Below, piece after piece: positions 46,790 through 58,130 of a stretch of 64,000 nt of DNA (positions are counted from its first letter, which is position 1; each line of letters opens with the position of its first letter). Location of the stretch: assembly GCA_949752795.1 (NCBI GenBank), contig OX457056.1, positions 177,654,428 to 177,718,427 on the forward strand, read 5' to 3'. The notes beneath the pieces are model-generated. The model was not told where the DNA came from. It worked only from the letters and a program-made list of their open reading frames with translations, and made no database searches. The stretch comes from Hyperoodon ampullatus (lineage: Eukaryota > Chordata > Mammalia > Artiodactyla > Ziphiidae). The translations under genes and the position numbers were made by a program.

Positions 46790-46945
46790 GATTGAGCTCC
46801 TCCTGTGTGCTGCATTGTGGTGAGTAGCAGACCTTCTAAAATGCGTGGAACATGGTCCCTGGCCTTCAGGAACCCGTGCCCTGGAGACAGCCCCCCACCA
46901 GTTATAACACAGGTGATACAAGCTGTGATAGAGCAGTGGCTTCCA
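46790..46945 (+). repeat. Old high-copy repeat fragment
   Basis: 'ttgagctcctcctgtgtgctgcattgtgg', 'catggtccctggccttcaggaacc' and 'gataCaagctgtgatagag'-like text correspond to the start of the high-copy repeat. Confidence 0.45.
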
Positions 46946-47532
46946 CACTCCTGGATCTTGCGTTTCTATCATTTAACATTTTCCAGCACGTGAGCCAGCC
47001 AGGAACACCACACACCCACCTGGCCATCACTCCTCTTCTTGGATGGACCCCCTGACCTGGTGAAAGGGCCTCCACCTCACCAGGTTGTGTGTTCCCCGAG
47101 GAGACTAGGTCCTGAACACAGCTTCCAGTGTCCTGCCGCTGTCGACCGCCACGGGCACTCCCCGTGACTTGCAGCTGCCCCAGGACAAAGCCCTGCTCAG
47201 CATGGGTGCCAGGAAGCCCGGCCCTTTGGGCCCCAGAAACCAGATGAGTGTGCCCATTCATGGCTTCTTTCTTCTCGCTTTACCGCGGCTGGGAGGGAGA
47301 GCATGGGGTCACAAGCCTGGTCACTCACACGCATTTATTCCACTCGGCTCAGCTGGGCCTGAGCCCTGCTCTCAGGGACGTGTTCCTGGCCTCCATGCAC
47401 AAGCACAGGCCAGTCCCTGAGCCCCAAAACCTTCCACCTGCTGGACCCGCGTCCTCATCCTGCAGGGTCCCGGCCCAAATATTAGATTCCCCCAAAGCCT
47501 CCGTGGCAGCCGCCTTCAACAGAGCACCCTTC
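46946..47532. other. Unassigned, moderately GC-rich
   Basis: No gene or repeat supported. Confidence 0.35.
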
Positions 47533-47547
47533 AAGAGATGATCAGCT

Positions 47548-47855
47548 GGGACTTCCCTGGTGACACAGTGGTTAAGAATCCGCCTGCCAATGCAGGGGAC
47601 ATGGGTTCGAGCCCTGGTCCAGGAAGATCCCACATGCCGTGGAGCAACTAAGCCCATGCGCCACAACTACTGAGCCCACGTGCCACAACTACTGAAGCCT
47701 GTGTGCCTAGAGCCCGCACTCGGCAACAAGAGAAGCCACTGCAATGAGAAGCTCACACACTGCAACGAAGAGTAGACCCTGAGAAAGCCCATGCGCAGCA
47801 ATGAAGACCCAATGCAGCCATAAATAAATAAGCAAACAAACAAACAAACAAATAA
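47548..47855 (+). mobile_element. CHR SINE, long form
   Basis: gggacttccctggtgacacagtgg...acccaatgcagcc plus a (CAAA)n tail. Perfect 15-bp duplication aagagatgatcagct at 47533-47547 and 47856-47870. Lies in non-repeat DNA. Confidence 0.95.
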
Positions 47856-47870
47856 AAGAGATGATCAGCT

Positions 47871-49334
47871 TTTGTAAGAACATTATCAACAATTTTCCGT
47901 GACAATTTATTTCTTGGTAAGGTAAAAACAAATCAAAGTAGCACATTTGTGGGATAGCCTTGATGAATCTTTACAGTTATATTACAAACATGAAATTTGT
48001 TTTTTTAAATCACAACAAGATTTTAAATGTCATTCAGAAAGAACAACTGCTTAAATGCTCAGGCTCATTACCCGATACCAGGCTTCTCTTTGCTGTGAAT
48101 CCTGGGCTGTTTCAGAGCTCTTTGTGCTTGGCTCCAGAGCTTTCTTCAGCCTGAGCTGGAAGAGAAAGTTTGCCCTGTTGGTCTCAGCTTTGGTGAGAGC
48201 TTGTTTTTGGTGAGAGTTCCTGAGGGCAGCAGAGCAGAGGGCTGGAGAGAGCCAGTGCCGGGTCAGCCTCCTGCTTCTTCACTCACTAGGGATGCGACTT
48301 TGATTAGGACTGGAAAGACCTTGAGACAAAGATGTGAGGGCACATAATTCATCTGCTTTGGGATGGCACAAAGCACCAGGAATGGAGGAGAGATGTGAGA
48401 AAGGGAAAGGAAGGAAGCCACCCCGGGATGCCTTAAGGAGCAGATTACCTCAGAGACCACCTGGATTAATCCCAGCTGGGTCCCTGGGGAGACTGTGTAG
48501 CACTGGCCTCAGAGATGTCCTACCCAAGGGGTGTGGAGCCACCAGCTCCCGTCAGACACAGGTCCCATCAGGCTGCGACCAGAGCCACAACTCCTCAACC
48601 TTCCTGGCAAGGCTGCGCTAGTGCCTGTGGCCAACGAAAGCCCTCAGGAAGGGCCCTCCCCAGCGTTTATAATAAGAAGCCATGAGGAAGGCAGTGCCCA
48701 GGGCCTAAGGGAGGAGGTAGGACAGTGCCTACGACAGGCCATTAAAGGAGACAGTAAGAGCAGTCATAAAAACGTGAATGCTGACTTCATTGTCTGCTGG
48801 AGAACTCAATGAACTAAGATGTGTGAATGGAAAAGCATCACATAAATGTTCCATTGGATGCTTTTGACAGCGATGATGATGACGAAAACAGTGAATCAGG
48901 GCTCGTTCACTTGCTCCATCTCCCTCATAGGAACCTCTGACCAGAGACTGGGTTCCTGCATAGAGTTTAACTCTTTCCTTGGTAACTTTCCAAGGTATCT
49001 GGAAGTGACATTTCCTCAGTGTGGTGGGTGTTCTCTTGGAGTGAAAAATGAAACCCACCCCAAATCTCACAACTTTCAACAAATAGATAGGGGTGTCTTT
49101 TATTTTACTGCTAATGTTTTAAAATTCAATCTTTGAACAGGTCCTATATTTGCATGGGGCAAAATTGTGAAAGATAGATCAAGAGGTATACAGTGAAACC
49201 ATCCCTGGCTCCCATTCACTTTGTTTCCTCCCTCCCATAGACCACCATATAGTTTCCTGTGTGTTTCCTTGCACTCATTTGTCCCTTTTCAGGTAAAGTC
49301 ACACTAAATGACTGAGAGTGGAAGAAGAATGGTT
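47871..49334. other. Unassigned stretch
   Basis: 1.5 kb without a named transposon. Open frames are short and overlapping. Confidence 0.4.
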
Positions 49335-49349
49335 CTCTGAAGAATTTTT

Positions 49350-49554
49350 TTTTTTTTTTTTTTTTTTTTTTGCAGTACGTGGGCCTCTCACTGTTCTGGC
49401 CTCTCCCGTTGTGGAGCACAGGCTCTGGATGCACAGGCTCAACGGCCATGGCTCACGGGCCCAGCGGCATGTGGGATCTTCCCAGACCGGGGCACCAACC
49501 CGTGTCCCCTGCATTGGCAGGTGGACTCTCCACCACTGCGCCACCAGGGAAGCC
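49350..49554 (-). mobile_element. CHR SINE, short cetacean form, antisense
   Basis: Long poly-T, then gcagtacgtgggcctctcac ... ccaccagggaagccc, with a deletion of about 8 bp near 49468 relative to the other short copies. Flanks ctctgaagaattttt (49335-49349) and ctctaaagaattttt (49555-49569) are a 15-bp duplication with one mismatch. Confidence 0.95.
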
Positions 49555-49679
49555 CTCTAAAGAATTTTTGCTAGAATTTCAGGGGGAGGAGAAAGTCCTT
49601 TCCTCTGTAGTTGCTTGGTGTCAGAATGTAAACCTAGAGATGAGGAAGCCTCTTCACTGGAAGGGCAACTGAGGGTGAA

Positions 49680-49805
49680 ACCAACCCAGAGGAAAACAGA
49701 ACACAGAGAGCAATTCCAATTGAAACTTTTTGAGCACCTGGATCCAGCTGTGCCTGAAGCAGTTTACACCTGGACTTTTACAGTGCAAGAGGCACATTAA
49801 ATTAT
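49680..49805 (+). mobile_element. Ancient LTR-like repeat fragment
   Basis: 'gagcacctggatccagctgtgcctgaagcag' and 'cacctggacttttacag' match the 3' part of the element at 2880-3285. Confidence 0.5.
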
Positions 49806-49834
49806 TATTATCATCTTTTTTGTGGGATATACAT

Positions 49835-50045
49835 AGTGATTGAGAATCAGGTTGCCTAGATTTGAATCTTGGATCTGCCACTTACCAGCTATATAACCTT
49901 GGGCAAGACACTTAACCTCTCTGGGCCTCAACATCCTCATCTATAAAATGGGATAATAATAGCATCTATTTCATAGGGTTGATATGTAGATTAAATGAGT
50001 TAACATATGAGAAGAATTTAGAACAGTACCGGGTGTATTAGTTGC
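49835..50045 (+). mobile_element. MIR SINE
   Basis: Well preserved sense MIR: 'gcctagatttgaatcttggatctgccacttaccagc', 'accttgggcaagacacttaacctctctgggcctc', 'ctataaaatgggataataatagc', 'tagggttgatatg'. Confidence 0.92.
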
Positions 50046-50054
50046 AATTAAAAA

Positions 50055-50345
50055 AAAAATTATTTGTATCAGTCAGTATGTTTCAGTAACAAACAGCCCC
50101 AAAGTCTTAGTGGCTTAAAACAACAATTTTTCTTTTTTGCACATACTAATATCCACTGTGGATCAGCAAGCACTGTGCTTATTGTACTTAGTCAGGAATA
50201 TGAGCTAAAAGAGCAGCTGCCAACTCTAATGTTGCTAGCCACCATGTCAGAGGGAAACAACTTAAAAAAGGATACCCTGGCTTTTGCCCAGGATGGGTAT
50301 ATAATGTTCCACTAATGTTTCATTGGCCAAACCAAGTCAAGGGGT
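50055..50345 (-). mobile_element. MaLR-like LTR, antisense, internally deleted
   Basis: 'cagtaacaaacagccccaaagtcttagtggcttaaaacaac' and 'tgtggatcagcaagc', then 'catttcattggccaaaccaagtcaag'-type text. Same type as 25700-26200 but with the middle shortened. Confidence 0.6.
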
Positions 50346-51359
50346 CGGACCTAGCTTCAAAGGGGAGGGAAAGGCAGTCCTTCCGTGTTCCCAGAAGGGA
50401 CAGCCCTATTGACCACCACATGACTATTGTTATGTCTTAACTGGTTGAGTACTGGATACCTCCAACTGAAAGATTCACAAGTAAATAAGAAATCATAAGT
50501 TTCCCTGGTTTTATACTCAGCAGGGGCCAGGGACCACAACAAAGCCATGCTCTTATTAACCCCCTTCTCCCTAATTCACTCCAACCATTTTGAAGTCTAT
50601 CGGTCCTGGCCATCCATCTTCCAGGTGTCAGGACCATGTCACTGATACTTTCAGCAATCACTTGCTGGTTAAATCCCAGAAAAGTGGAAAGAATTTGTAT
50701 GATTGGCCCAGAGTCACAGGTCAACCAAAGAAAGTACTGAGGGAAAAAAGAGGGAAAGGTCTCCCTGGGAGAGGTGGTGTCTTCGGTCAGCTTCACTGGA
50801 AGCACAGTTGAGATGAGGTTTCAGGTGCACGTGATTAACCGAGGGAGCCTCTCAGGAGAGAAGGGAAGTGAGGAAAGCTGGACAGGGCAGGGGCAGGAGC
50901 TAAGTAAGGATGTGGAGTCAGCCTGATCCCATGGGCAGCTGTGGAGTGTGAGTTCCCCCATAGAGAGGGTCCTGCCTTGAGGCAAGGGACTGGTCTTTTT
51001 TAGCTAATTGCAATCAGTACCTGGCAGCAGGCTACCGCAAAAGGGGAGAGTCAACCTTCTGGGCTGGGCAGCTCCTGTTGGGTTTGTCAAGGGTGATTCA
51101 TAGAGAAGGGGGCAGCTGTGAGCTGCCAGGATGTAACACTCATGGCAGCTGGGGGATGGGTGCAGCAGCCCACTCGAGGTGATTTGGATGGGGCACCAAC
51201 AGCACCTACTACAGGCCGTCAGGAAAGCACTAATGGGCACCACCTGCCCCTTTCCTCCTACTAGTAAAACTGCACTTTGGAAGCATGGGGAATATTGACA
51301 TTAGTGGGGTAAGAAGTGGCATTCAGTAGTTCCCCATTTATCTCCTAGATTAAATGTAA
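50346..51359. other. Unassigned stretch
   Basis: No gene or named repeat supported. Confidence 0.4.
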
Positions 51360-51800
51360 ATTTTACCATCAACCCTTATTTCCAGGCTTATGTCCCAAGA
51401 CTCTCACAAACCTAGCCTATATGGAAATTCGTCTGGAAACTGCTATTTTATGAATAACCTCCATGTCTTTGCTCCGACTCTTTTCCTCTTCTGCCCAGAG
51501 TGCCCTCTCCACCCCCAGACCTGTGAAATTCTATCCACAGTTCGAGGTCCTCTCGAATACTGACTACTTCATAAAGCCTTTCTTAATCACTCGACAGGAT
51601 ATGAGCTTTTCCTTCTTTGAAACCTCAAAGCCCTTACTTTCAGCAGTGGGTTTCATTCTACGAATTTGAGTCATTTGATAAGTGTTATTCCCCAAATCTT
51701 TTATGAACTCTTTAGAAAGAGTTCAGTCTTTTTCTCTTTGCAGCATCTGGCAAACACCCTGAATAATAAAGGCACTTAATTAATATGCATGTAACTGAAT
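51360..51800 (+). mobile_element. L2 LINE 3' region
   Basis: 'ttttcctcttctgcccagagtgccctctcc', 'ttcgaggtcctctcgaatactgactacttcataaagcctttc', 'ctttgcagcatctggcaaacacc', 'aaaggcacttaattaa': L2 3' order. Confidence 0.7.
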
Positions 51801-51864
51801 ATCTACTTCAGTGAGATTAAATGCCCATGCATGATCAAAGCCTTTGTCTTCTGTGCATCACCCA

Positions 51865-52048
51865 GAGCTGACATTTGCTGAGCACTTGCTATGTGCTGTG
51901 CATAAAGTATTTTCTTTGCATTAATTATCTTCACCCCATAGATAAGAAACTGAAGCTCAGAGAGGTCAAGCAACTAACCCAAAGCTACACCAGTGGCAGG
52001 TGGTAGATTGGATGGGGTCCTAGGTTTGTCTGAATTCAGAGCCCACAC
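51865..52048 (-). mobile_element. MIR SINE, antisense
   Basis: 'tttgctgagcacttgctatgtgctgtgc', 'gaaactgaagctcagagaggtcaagcaactaacccaaagctac', 'gaattcagagccc': antisense MIR. Confidence 0.88.
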
Positions 52049-52050
52049 TC

Positions 52051-52583
52051 TTTTTTTTTAAGATGTATAGTTGTTTTACAATGTTGTGTTAGTTTCTACT
52101 GTACAGCGAAGTAGAGTTCCCTGTGTTATACAGCAGGTTCTCATTAGTTATCTATTTTATACATATTAGTGTATATATGTCAATCCCAATCTCCCAATTC
52201 AGCCCAGCCCCCTTTTCCCCCCCGCTTGGCGTCCATATGTTTGTTCTCTACATCTGTGTCTCTATTTCTGCCTTGCAAACCAGTTCATTTGTACCATTTT
52301 TCTAGATTCCACATATATGCGTTAATACACGATATTTTTCTCTGACTTACTTCACTCTGTATGACAGTCTCTAGGTCCATCCACATCTCTACAAATGACC
52401 CAATTTTTTTTATGGCTGAGTAATATTCCATTGTATATATGTACCACATCTTCTTTATCCATTCGTCTGTCGATGGGCATTTAGGTTGCTTCCATGACCT
52501 GGCTATTGTAAATAGTGCTGCAGTGAACAATGGGGTGCATGTGTCTTTTTGAATTATGGTTTATTCTGGGTATACGCCCAGTA
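52051..52583 (-). mobile_element. 5'-truncated L1 with end of ORF2, antisense
   Basis: On the minus strand it begins in L1 ORF2 near 'ctgggcgtatacccagaat'. It encodes the usual C-terminal part (motif MEYYSAIKK readable around 52400-52440, broken by stops and shifts), then the 3'UTR with 'tgacatatatacac', 'gcacagggaactc'-type and 'gaaactaacacaacattg' blocks and an A-tail (poly-T at 52051-52060). About 110 bp of the usual 3'UTR is missing between 'gtacagcgaagta' and 'gagttccctg'. No clear target-site duplication was found. It abuts an antisense MIR. Confidence 0.92.
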
Positions 52584-52844
52584 GCAGCTGCCATAGGGAC
52601 AAACACAGACTTGCTATCAGAAGACATGACTTTATGTGCAGGCTCTGTCACTCGCCTTGGGCACAACACTGAACAAACCTGGAAAAGACTAGGAAGCTGC
52701 TCACTCAACCCATCCCCTTTTCTTCCTGGGCAAAGAGCTAGATCGGTGCTTCTCTGGTTTCAAGGTGCATGCGACTCACCTGGGGCTCACTGAGAAGGGG
52801 AAGATAAGCAGAAAACACACACAGACACCCCACGTAACACAATG

Positions 52845-53230
52845 TGAGAACTTCTATGATAGAAACGTGCCCTCACTGGAAAGAAGAAGGTGAGAACCCA
52901 GCAGGGGTGGAGACGAAAGTAAGGAAAAATACCCCAGAAAAGCTTACCCCAGAGTTGAGTCTTAAGGATGAGAGGGCTGGCCAGCTAAAGAAAAGAAAGG
53001 GAAGAAAGAGCATTTCAGGTGGTGGGTTCAGCACATGCAAAGTTAAGGTGAGAGGGTCCCAGGGGCATTTGGGGAATGGCCAGTGGCTGAACAGAGCCAG
53101 AGAGTAGAGTGAGGGGCCACTGGCAAGAGCTTGGGCTGAAGGTGAAGAGGAGGACAGATCCAAGAGGCATTGGCATTACGTACCAAGGATAAGGGAAACC
53201 ACTGAGGACCTCAAGGTGAGTGACAGTGTC
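52845..53230 (+). repeat. Old high-copy repeat fragment
   Basis: 'cagagttgagtcttaaggatgag', 'aagaaagagcatttcaggtggtgg', 'cagcacatgcaaag', 'gaacagagccagagagtagagtgagggg' follow the repeat's order (recalled 'gggcattccaggcagagggaacagcatgtgcaaag'). Confidence 0.55.
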
Positions 53231-53809
53231 ACCCTACCTCCAGAAGTTTCCCTCCTGCTGCTCTCAGGGAGACTGTATCAGAGGGGGTGGACTCAGGGGC
53301 TGTCAGGTCATTTTAGATGAGGAGGCTTCCGTGTCCCAACAAGCCTCACTGCCTGGGACCCCAGAGCAGACGGTTGTCCCTAGGATTCAGATTGTGTATC
53401 CAGGGCATTTCCAGAGCACAGAGACACACAGATGTACCAAGCCAACGCCCGTGGGGAAGAACCCCAGGATGTGGAAGTAGAAGAGAGGGAGTACAAATCA
53501 AAGGAACGTGTGCCAAGACAGTCTCACCCCAACATTGCTCCCCTGGGATCAGTCTTAGTATCTCTTTATGAGACCACCAGTTCTCAATCTTTTTTCCTGA
53601 TGAGACATACAAGGCACTTGACCTTCACCAGTCAGACCCACGTGCTTGATATACCCAGGGTTCTACACACTTCCTGGAGCCACCGGACCTGCAATTGAAA
53701 GTGACATTCACAGAAGGAGAACCACGAAGTCACTCTAATTTACGAAGAGGTAAATCTCACAGAATCCTTGATGCCTTTCCCATGGCTGGGAGTAGATTAC
53801 AAGCTTGGA
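53231..53809. other. Unassigned stretch
   Basis: No gene or named repeat supported. Confidence 0.35.
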
Positions 53810-54035
53810 TGTCAAGCAATCTCAGGTTCCTGTTCTGACTCCCTCACTTACAGGATGTGTGGCCTTGGGTAATGGACTTAAACTCTTTGAGCCTTAGCTT
53901 TCTCATCTGCAGAATGGGTATAATAATAAAATCCTACCATGGAGGGTTTGTCAACAGGACTGTATGTACCTATGCAATCTAAATGCTTGGCTATGTGCCT
54001 GATACATGGTGAATACTCAATAGATAATAACTAGC
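53810..54035 (+). mobile_element. MIR SINE
   Basis: 'ggccttgggtaatggacttaaactctttgagccttagctttctcatctgcagaatggg' and 'gcctgatacatggtgaatactcaatag': sense MIR. Confidence 0.88.
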
Positions 54036-54289
54036 TTACTATTAATATTTTCTTATTCTTTTAACAATATGCCAGATTGGTATACACCAATGTGTAATGA
54101 CTGTGCTGCAAATTAATGTATTAGAGAAAGAAAACCCATTTTGTACATATGTCGCCTAATTGACTTAACTTTATTCTTGAAAGTCATCACATTTTTTCTT
54201 TCAAAACATACTGTAATTCAAAATTTGAACTAATTCACCACCCTTCCCCTCTGCTCCCAATCAGCAAGACTTTTAAGAACTGGTTTGTT

Positions 54290-54742
54290 TGACATATATA
54301 CACTAATATGTATAAAAGAGATAACTAATAAGAACCTGCTGTATAAAAAAATAAATAAAATAAAATTCAAAAAAATAAAAACAAAACAAATGCGTTGTGG
54401 GGACTTCCCTGGTGGCACAGTGGTTAATAATCCACCTGCCAATGCAAGGGACACGAGTTCGAGCCCTGGTCCAGGAAGATCCCACATGCTGCAGAGCAAC
54501 TAATCCCGTAAGCCACAACTACTGAGCCTGCATGTCACAACTATTGAAGCCCACGCACCTAGACCCGTGCTCCACAACAAGAGAAGCCACCACAGTGAGA
54601 AGCACGGGCACCACAATGAAGAGGAGCCCCCGCCTGCCGCAACTAGAGAAAAGCCTGCGCGCAGCAACGAAGACCCAACACAACCAAAAATAAATAAATA
54701 AAAAATAAATTTATTTAAAAAAAAATTTTTAAGTTAAAAAAA
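54290..54742 (+). mobile_element. Short L1 3' piece joined to a SINE
   Basis: 54290-54390 is L1 3'UTR ('tgacatatatacactaatatg', 'gagataactaataagaacctgctgtat') ending early in an A-rich tail. It is followed by 9 bp (tgcgttgtg) and a CHR SINE. The block is bounded by aactggtttgtt (54278-54289) and aactgggttgtt (54743-54754), 11 of 12 matching. Confidence 0.75.
54400..54742 (+). mobile_element. CHR SINE, long form
   Basis: ggggacttccctggtggcacagtgg...gcgcgcagcaacgaagaccc, then a long A/T-rich tail. It has no visible target-site duplication of its own, unlike most other SINEs here. Confidence 0.92.
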
Positions 54743-54754
54743 AACTGGGTTGTT

Positions 54755-55189
54755 CATAGATTCTCCACTGAAACTCAGTTTTCATTTCCTATTATACACC
54801 TATCATTCTCGAGATCTGCTGAGTGAAACCCACGTCAGCGATGAGGCAGAAGGAGCTAGAAATGACTTCTTGAGCATTGCCAGAGGGAGTGTTCAGTCCT
54901 GAAACAATCTCTCAGCAGCCCACACACCTGGGCTCCATGTGGCCTGTAGTCTCTGCCTTTCCAAGAATTTGTTTCTCTACGCTACCAGTGTAGTGTAGAG
55001 AAATACCCTGATTAGGATCTCTTCTAAAGGTCTCCTCATCTGAAAAATGGGAATGCTGCCCACTCATCCCTCAAAGGATTTAATTAGTTTGGTTGTTGGC
55101 AGGTCCACCAAAGATGAAAAGAGCAAGAGATTCCACTGCCCGATCAGAGCCAGTGTCACCTCCAAACAGGACTGAGGCAATAGGCTTCT
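54755..55189. other. Unassigned stretch
   Basis: 55020-55090 ('ctcatctgaaaaatgggaatgctgcccactcatccctcaaaggattt') resembles a short MIR piece. Otherwise nothing is named. Confidence 0.35.
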
Positions 55190-55770
55190 AACTCATCCCG
55201 CTGAGCCCACTCTGATCCTCCAGCTTGTTCTCTCTACAACAGAGAGATTGCCATGACAACACAGTCTGGCCCATCACTCCCCAGGTCAAGAATTCTCAAT
55301 ATTGAGTCTTGTGGCTCTAAGGCCAGAATCCTCACCAATCCACAAGGCCAATGTGTCTGACTCCTTCCTGCTGATCATGGCTCTACACAGGACTCTTTCC
55401 ATCCTCTGGGCTCAGTCACACCAGCCCGCTGGTGGTCCTTCCAATGTGTGGCTCCCCCCACAACCTTTGCATGTGTTGGCATCTCTGTTGGGGTCTTTCT
55501 GTCCCCCTGTCCCACCGTTACTCACCTTCAGCTCTCACTGCTAATGTCACTTCCTCAAGGAGGTCATCTTTGACCCCCAAGTAGCTCAGGGCTATTTATA
55601 TAATATAATCTCAGGGCTCCTTGTTTTATTCCTCTGTCAGCCTTATCACTGCCTCCCCAGTGGAATATCAGCAACATGAGGGCAGGGACTCTGTTTTGCT
55701 TCCCTCCCTTTCCCCAGCACCTACTGACTGCAGTCCCTGAGTGACATCTAATAGAGAACCAATAAGCACT
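55190..55770 (+). mobile_element. L2 LINE 3' region
   Basis: 'gcatgtgttggcatctctg', 'aatgtcacttcctcaaggaggtcatctttgacccc', 'cagccttatcactgcctcc', 'gaatatcagcaacatgagggcagggactctg': L2 3' region in order, probably over 500 bp. Confidence 0.78.
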
Positions 55771-56589
55771 TCTTTAAAATACCATTCTTATATTAATATT
55801 GGAGATCTCAGATGAAGAGCTCTGTTTTTACCAAGAGAAATAGGGTAGAAGAGTTAGTTATTTCATTGATTTGATTGTTGTAGACTGAATTATTCTAACA
55901 AATGCAGATCTCCTTATTCCTTTAAAATATTGTTCTGTTAAGAGTGACTTCCCTTAATCCTAATGTCCCCTTCACGTTTCTCATTCTTCCTTAGGAGCAG
56001 CTGTTCATTGTTTCTTCACCAATGAAGTCTCAGGTCTTTCTAGTGGTACTTATGTCACAAAGAGGAATTTTGGTCGAAATCAAATGGAATGCAGGCAATC
56101 AAGGGAAAGGATTTTATCTCTCACCTAATTACCATCATACAGCTCTCCTGGGTCTAGGAGTAGGGGTGGGTGTGGGGAAGAGGAGGAGATGCCCTAAATC
56201 ATGCTACTCAAAATATTACCAGCCCATGTCAAATACAGAAATGTTAAGTACAAAACATTACCAGCTTATATTAAGTCTTGAAACTTTTAGGGTAATTTGA
56301 TGTTGCCATGACATTCAAGAACGTGATCAATGGGCCTGTCTCAGTGAACAGGGCAGTAGGGACCACTTTGGGTGCTGTTGAACTTGGATGGTGGGTCACA
56401 CACAGTAGGACAACAGATTCTTCCTCAATATTTTGGAAATTTTCAAAAACTGGCCCTTCATGACAGATAGTTTGAAAAACATGTTATAAAAGATGATGTA
56501 GCCCTAGTCATGTTGTAAGGAAAAGTCAAGGCTTCAAGAAATACCTAAAAACTAAGAAACATCTAAAGGCAGGAATGGAAAATAAAGCA
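55771..56589. other. Unassigned stretch
   Basis: No gene or named repeat seen. Confidence 0.4.
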
Positions 56590-56730
56590 AGAGAATGGTC
56601 ACTATAGGTTGCAGTGAATCATGGAAAAAGTCCTTGGAGATGAATCTTGAGTTGGGTCTTGAAAGAAATTTTTGGCAAATATTGAGGGACAAGGGGTAGG
56701 AGTGCATTTCAGGAAAGAAGCACACTAGCT
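56590..56730 (+). repeat. Old high-copy repeat leading into minisatellite
   Basis: 'cttgagttgggtcttgaaagaaat', 'ggagtgcatttcaggaaagaagcacac' match the part of the repeat ('gggcattccaggcagag...') that precedes 'aaaggcatggagg'. This suggests that the adjacent 43-bp repeat arose from this element. Confidence 0.5.
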
Positions 56731-57220
56731 AAGGCATGGAGGCTATGCAGGATATGAGAAGAATATGTAAGCTAAGGCATGGGGGCTATGCAGGACATGA
56801 GAAGCGCACAAAAACTAAAGCGTAGAGCAGGGGTCCCCAACCCCCTAGCTGGGGACCAGTACTGATTCGCAGCCTGTTAGGAACTGGGCTGCACAGTAAG
56901 AGGTGAACAGCAAGTGAGTGACGCTCCATCTGCTGCTCCCCATCACTCCCTATCGCACACATTACTGCCTGAACCATCCCCACCCCTGCCACCACCCCAT
57001 CCCCAGTTAGTGGGAAAATTGTCTTCCATGAAACTGGTCCCTGGTGCCAAAAAGGTTGGGGACCGCTGACCTAGAGGCTACGCAGGACATGAGAAGGACA
57101 TGTAAACGAAGGCATGGAGGCTATGTAGGACATGAGAAGGACACATAAGCTAAGACATGGAGGTTACGCAGGACATGAGAAAAATATGTAAGCTATGGCA
57201 TGGAGGCAACACAGGACATG
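56731..57220 (+). repeat. 43-bp minisatellite, about 5.6 copies, interrupted
   Basis: Unit of the form aaggcatggaggctatgcag-gacatgagaaggacatgtaagct. Copies start at 56731, 56774, 56817 (split), 57109, 57152 and 57195 (partial, ends about 57220). The period is exactly 43 between intact copies; copy 3 is cut by the hAT element at 56828-57068. Confidence 0.95.
56828..57068 (+). mobile_element. Non-autonomous hAT (Charlie/MER1-type) transposon
   Basis: 241 bp with terminal inverted repeats caggggtccccaaccc (56828-56843) and ggttggggaccgctg (57054-57068). Inner text 'cctgttaggaactgggctgcacag', 'gtcttccatgaaactggtccctggtgccaaaaa' matches a remembered MER1/Charlie group consensus; the exact family is uncertain. 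The 8-bp flanks gcgtagag and acctagag are a decayed target duplication of the minisatellite's gcatggag. Confidence 0.88.
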
Positions 57221-57289
57221 TCCTCATGCATTAAACTGAAATAGTTAAGTCAAGAGACTGGGTTCTGCCATTTGGCAACCATCACAATG

Positions 57290-58130
57290 ATCATCGATTT
57301 CTGTGAAAACATCAGGATGGTAAGAATAGTGGGCAAGTTTGAGAAACAGCAGAATATTTATATAGTCTCACAGTGACTGCCCTCCAGATTCTTATGAAAG
57401 ACAAAGCAAACATTTCAACCCTACAATGGAGAAACCTAACAGGCACCACCTCAACTAAATGAGCAAGTTTAACATTATAAGTTATGAGAAAAATCGACCT
57501 CATGTGCCTCCTGATATGATGCACTGGGAAGAACACAGCATCACATTTGTGTTATTTCCACCAAAAATGTATAACTGAATCTGCTCAGGAGGAAACAGCA
57601 GACAAACCCCCGTTGAAATCATTCTATAAAATAGCTGAACTGTCTTCTTCAAAATATCAACATCATGAAAGACAAAGACTAAGGAACTGTTGCAAATTCA
57701 AGGAGGCTGAAGAGATGTGATCACTGAATGCAATGTATGATCTGGAATTTTCTTTTGCTTTAAAGGATATTGTTGAGACAACTGGTAAAATCTGGATAAG
57801 GTCTGTCCATTAGGTAATGATATTATATGAATGTTAACTTTCTGAATTTGATGATCATACTATGGTTAATAAAGAAAAAGTTCTTATTTTTAGGAAATAC
57901 ACACTGATATATGTAAAGGGGCGTTGCATTTCAAACAGTTCAAAAAATATATAGTAGGTATGAGGATACAGAGATAAATAGAGATAGAAATAGAAGATAA
58001 AGCAAAGTGGTAAAATGTTAACATTTAGGAAATACTGGTGAAAGGTATATGGACATTCTTTGTACTGTTCTTGTAACTTTTCTGTGAGTATGACATTATA
58101 TGAAAAAAACCAAAACAAAACAGTTAAAAG
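57290..58130 (+). mobile_element. Old L1-like 3'UTR
   Basis: 'caaaatatcaacatcatgaaagacaaag', 'gagatgtgatcactgaatgcaatgtatgatctgg', 'gttaactttctgaatttgatgatcatactatggtt', 'aggaaatacacactgatat', 'aaagcaaagtggtaaaatgttaacatttagg' and 'ggacattctttgtactgttcttgtaacttttctg', then an A-rich tail: a long copy of a familiar old repeat, remembered as L1M-type 3'UTR. Confidence 0.65.

Noticed and set aside
46460..46972. 170-codon minus-strand frame
   Set aside because: It partly overlaps an old repeat fragment, with no known domain.
52285..52530. Open frame with reverse-transcriptase-type similarity as a possible gene
   Set aside because: It is the C-terminal remnant of L1 ORF2 in a 5'-truncated element with stops.
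56731..57220. Regular direct repeats suggestive of a CRISPR array
   Set aside because: The 43-bp units are head-to-tail with no variable spacers, the genome is mammalian, and the single interruption is a hAT transposon.
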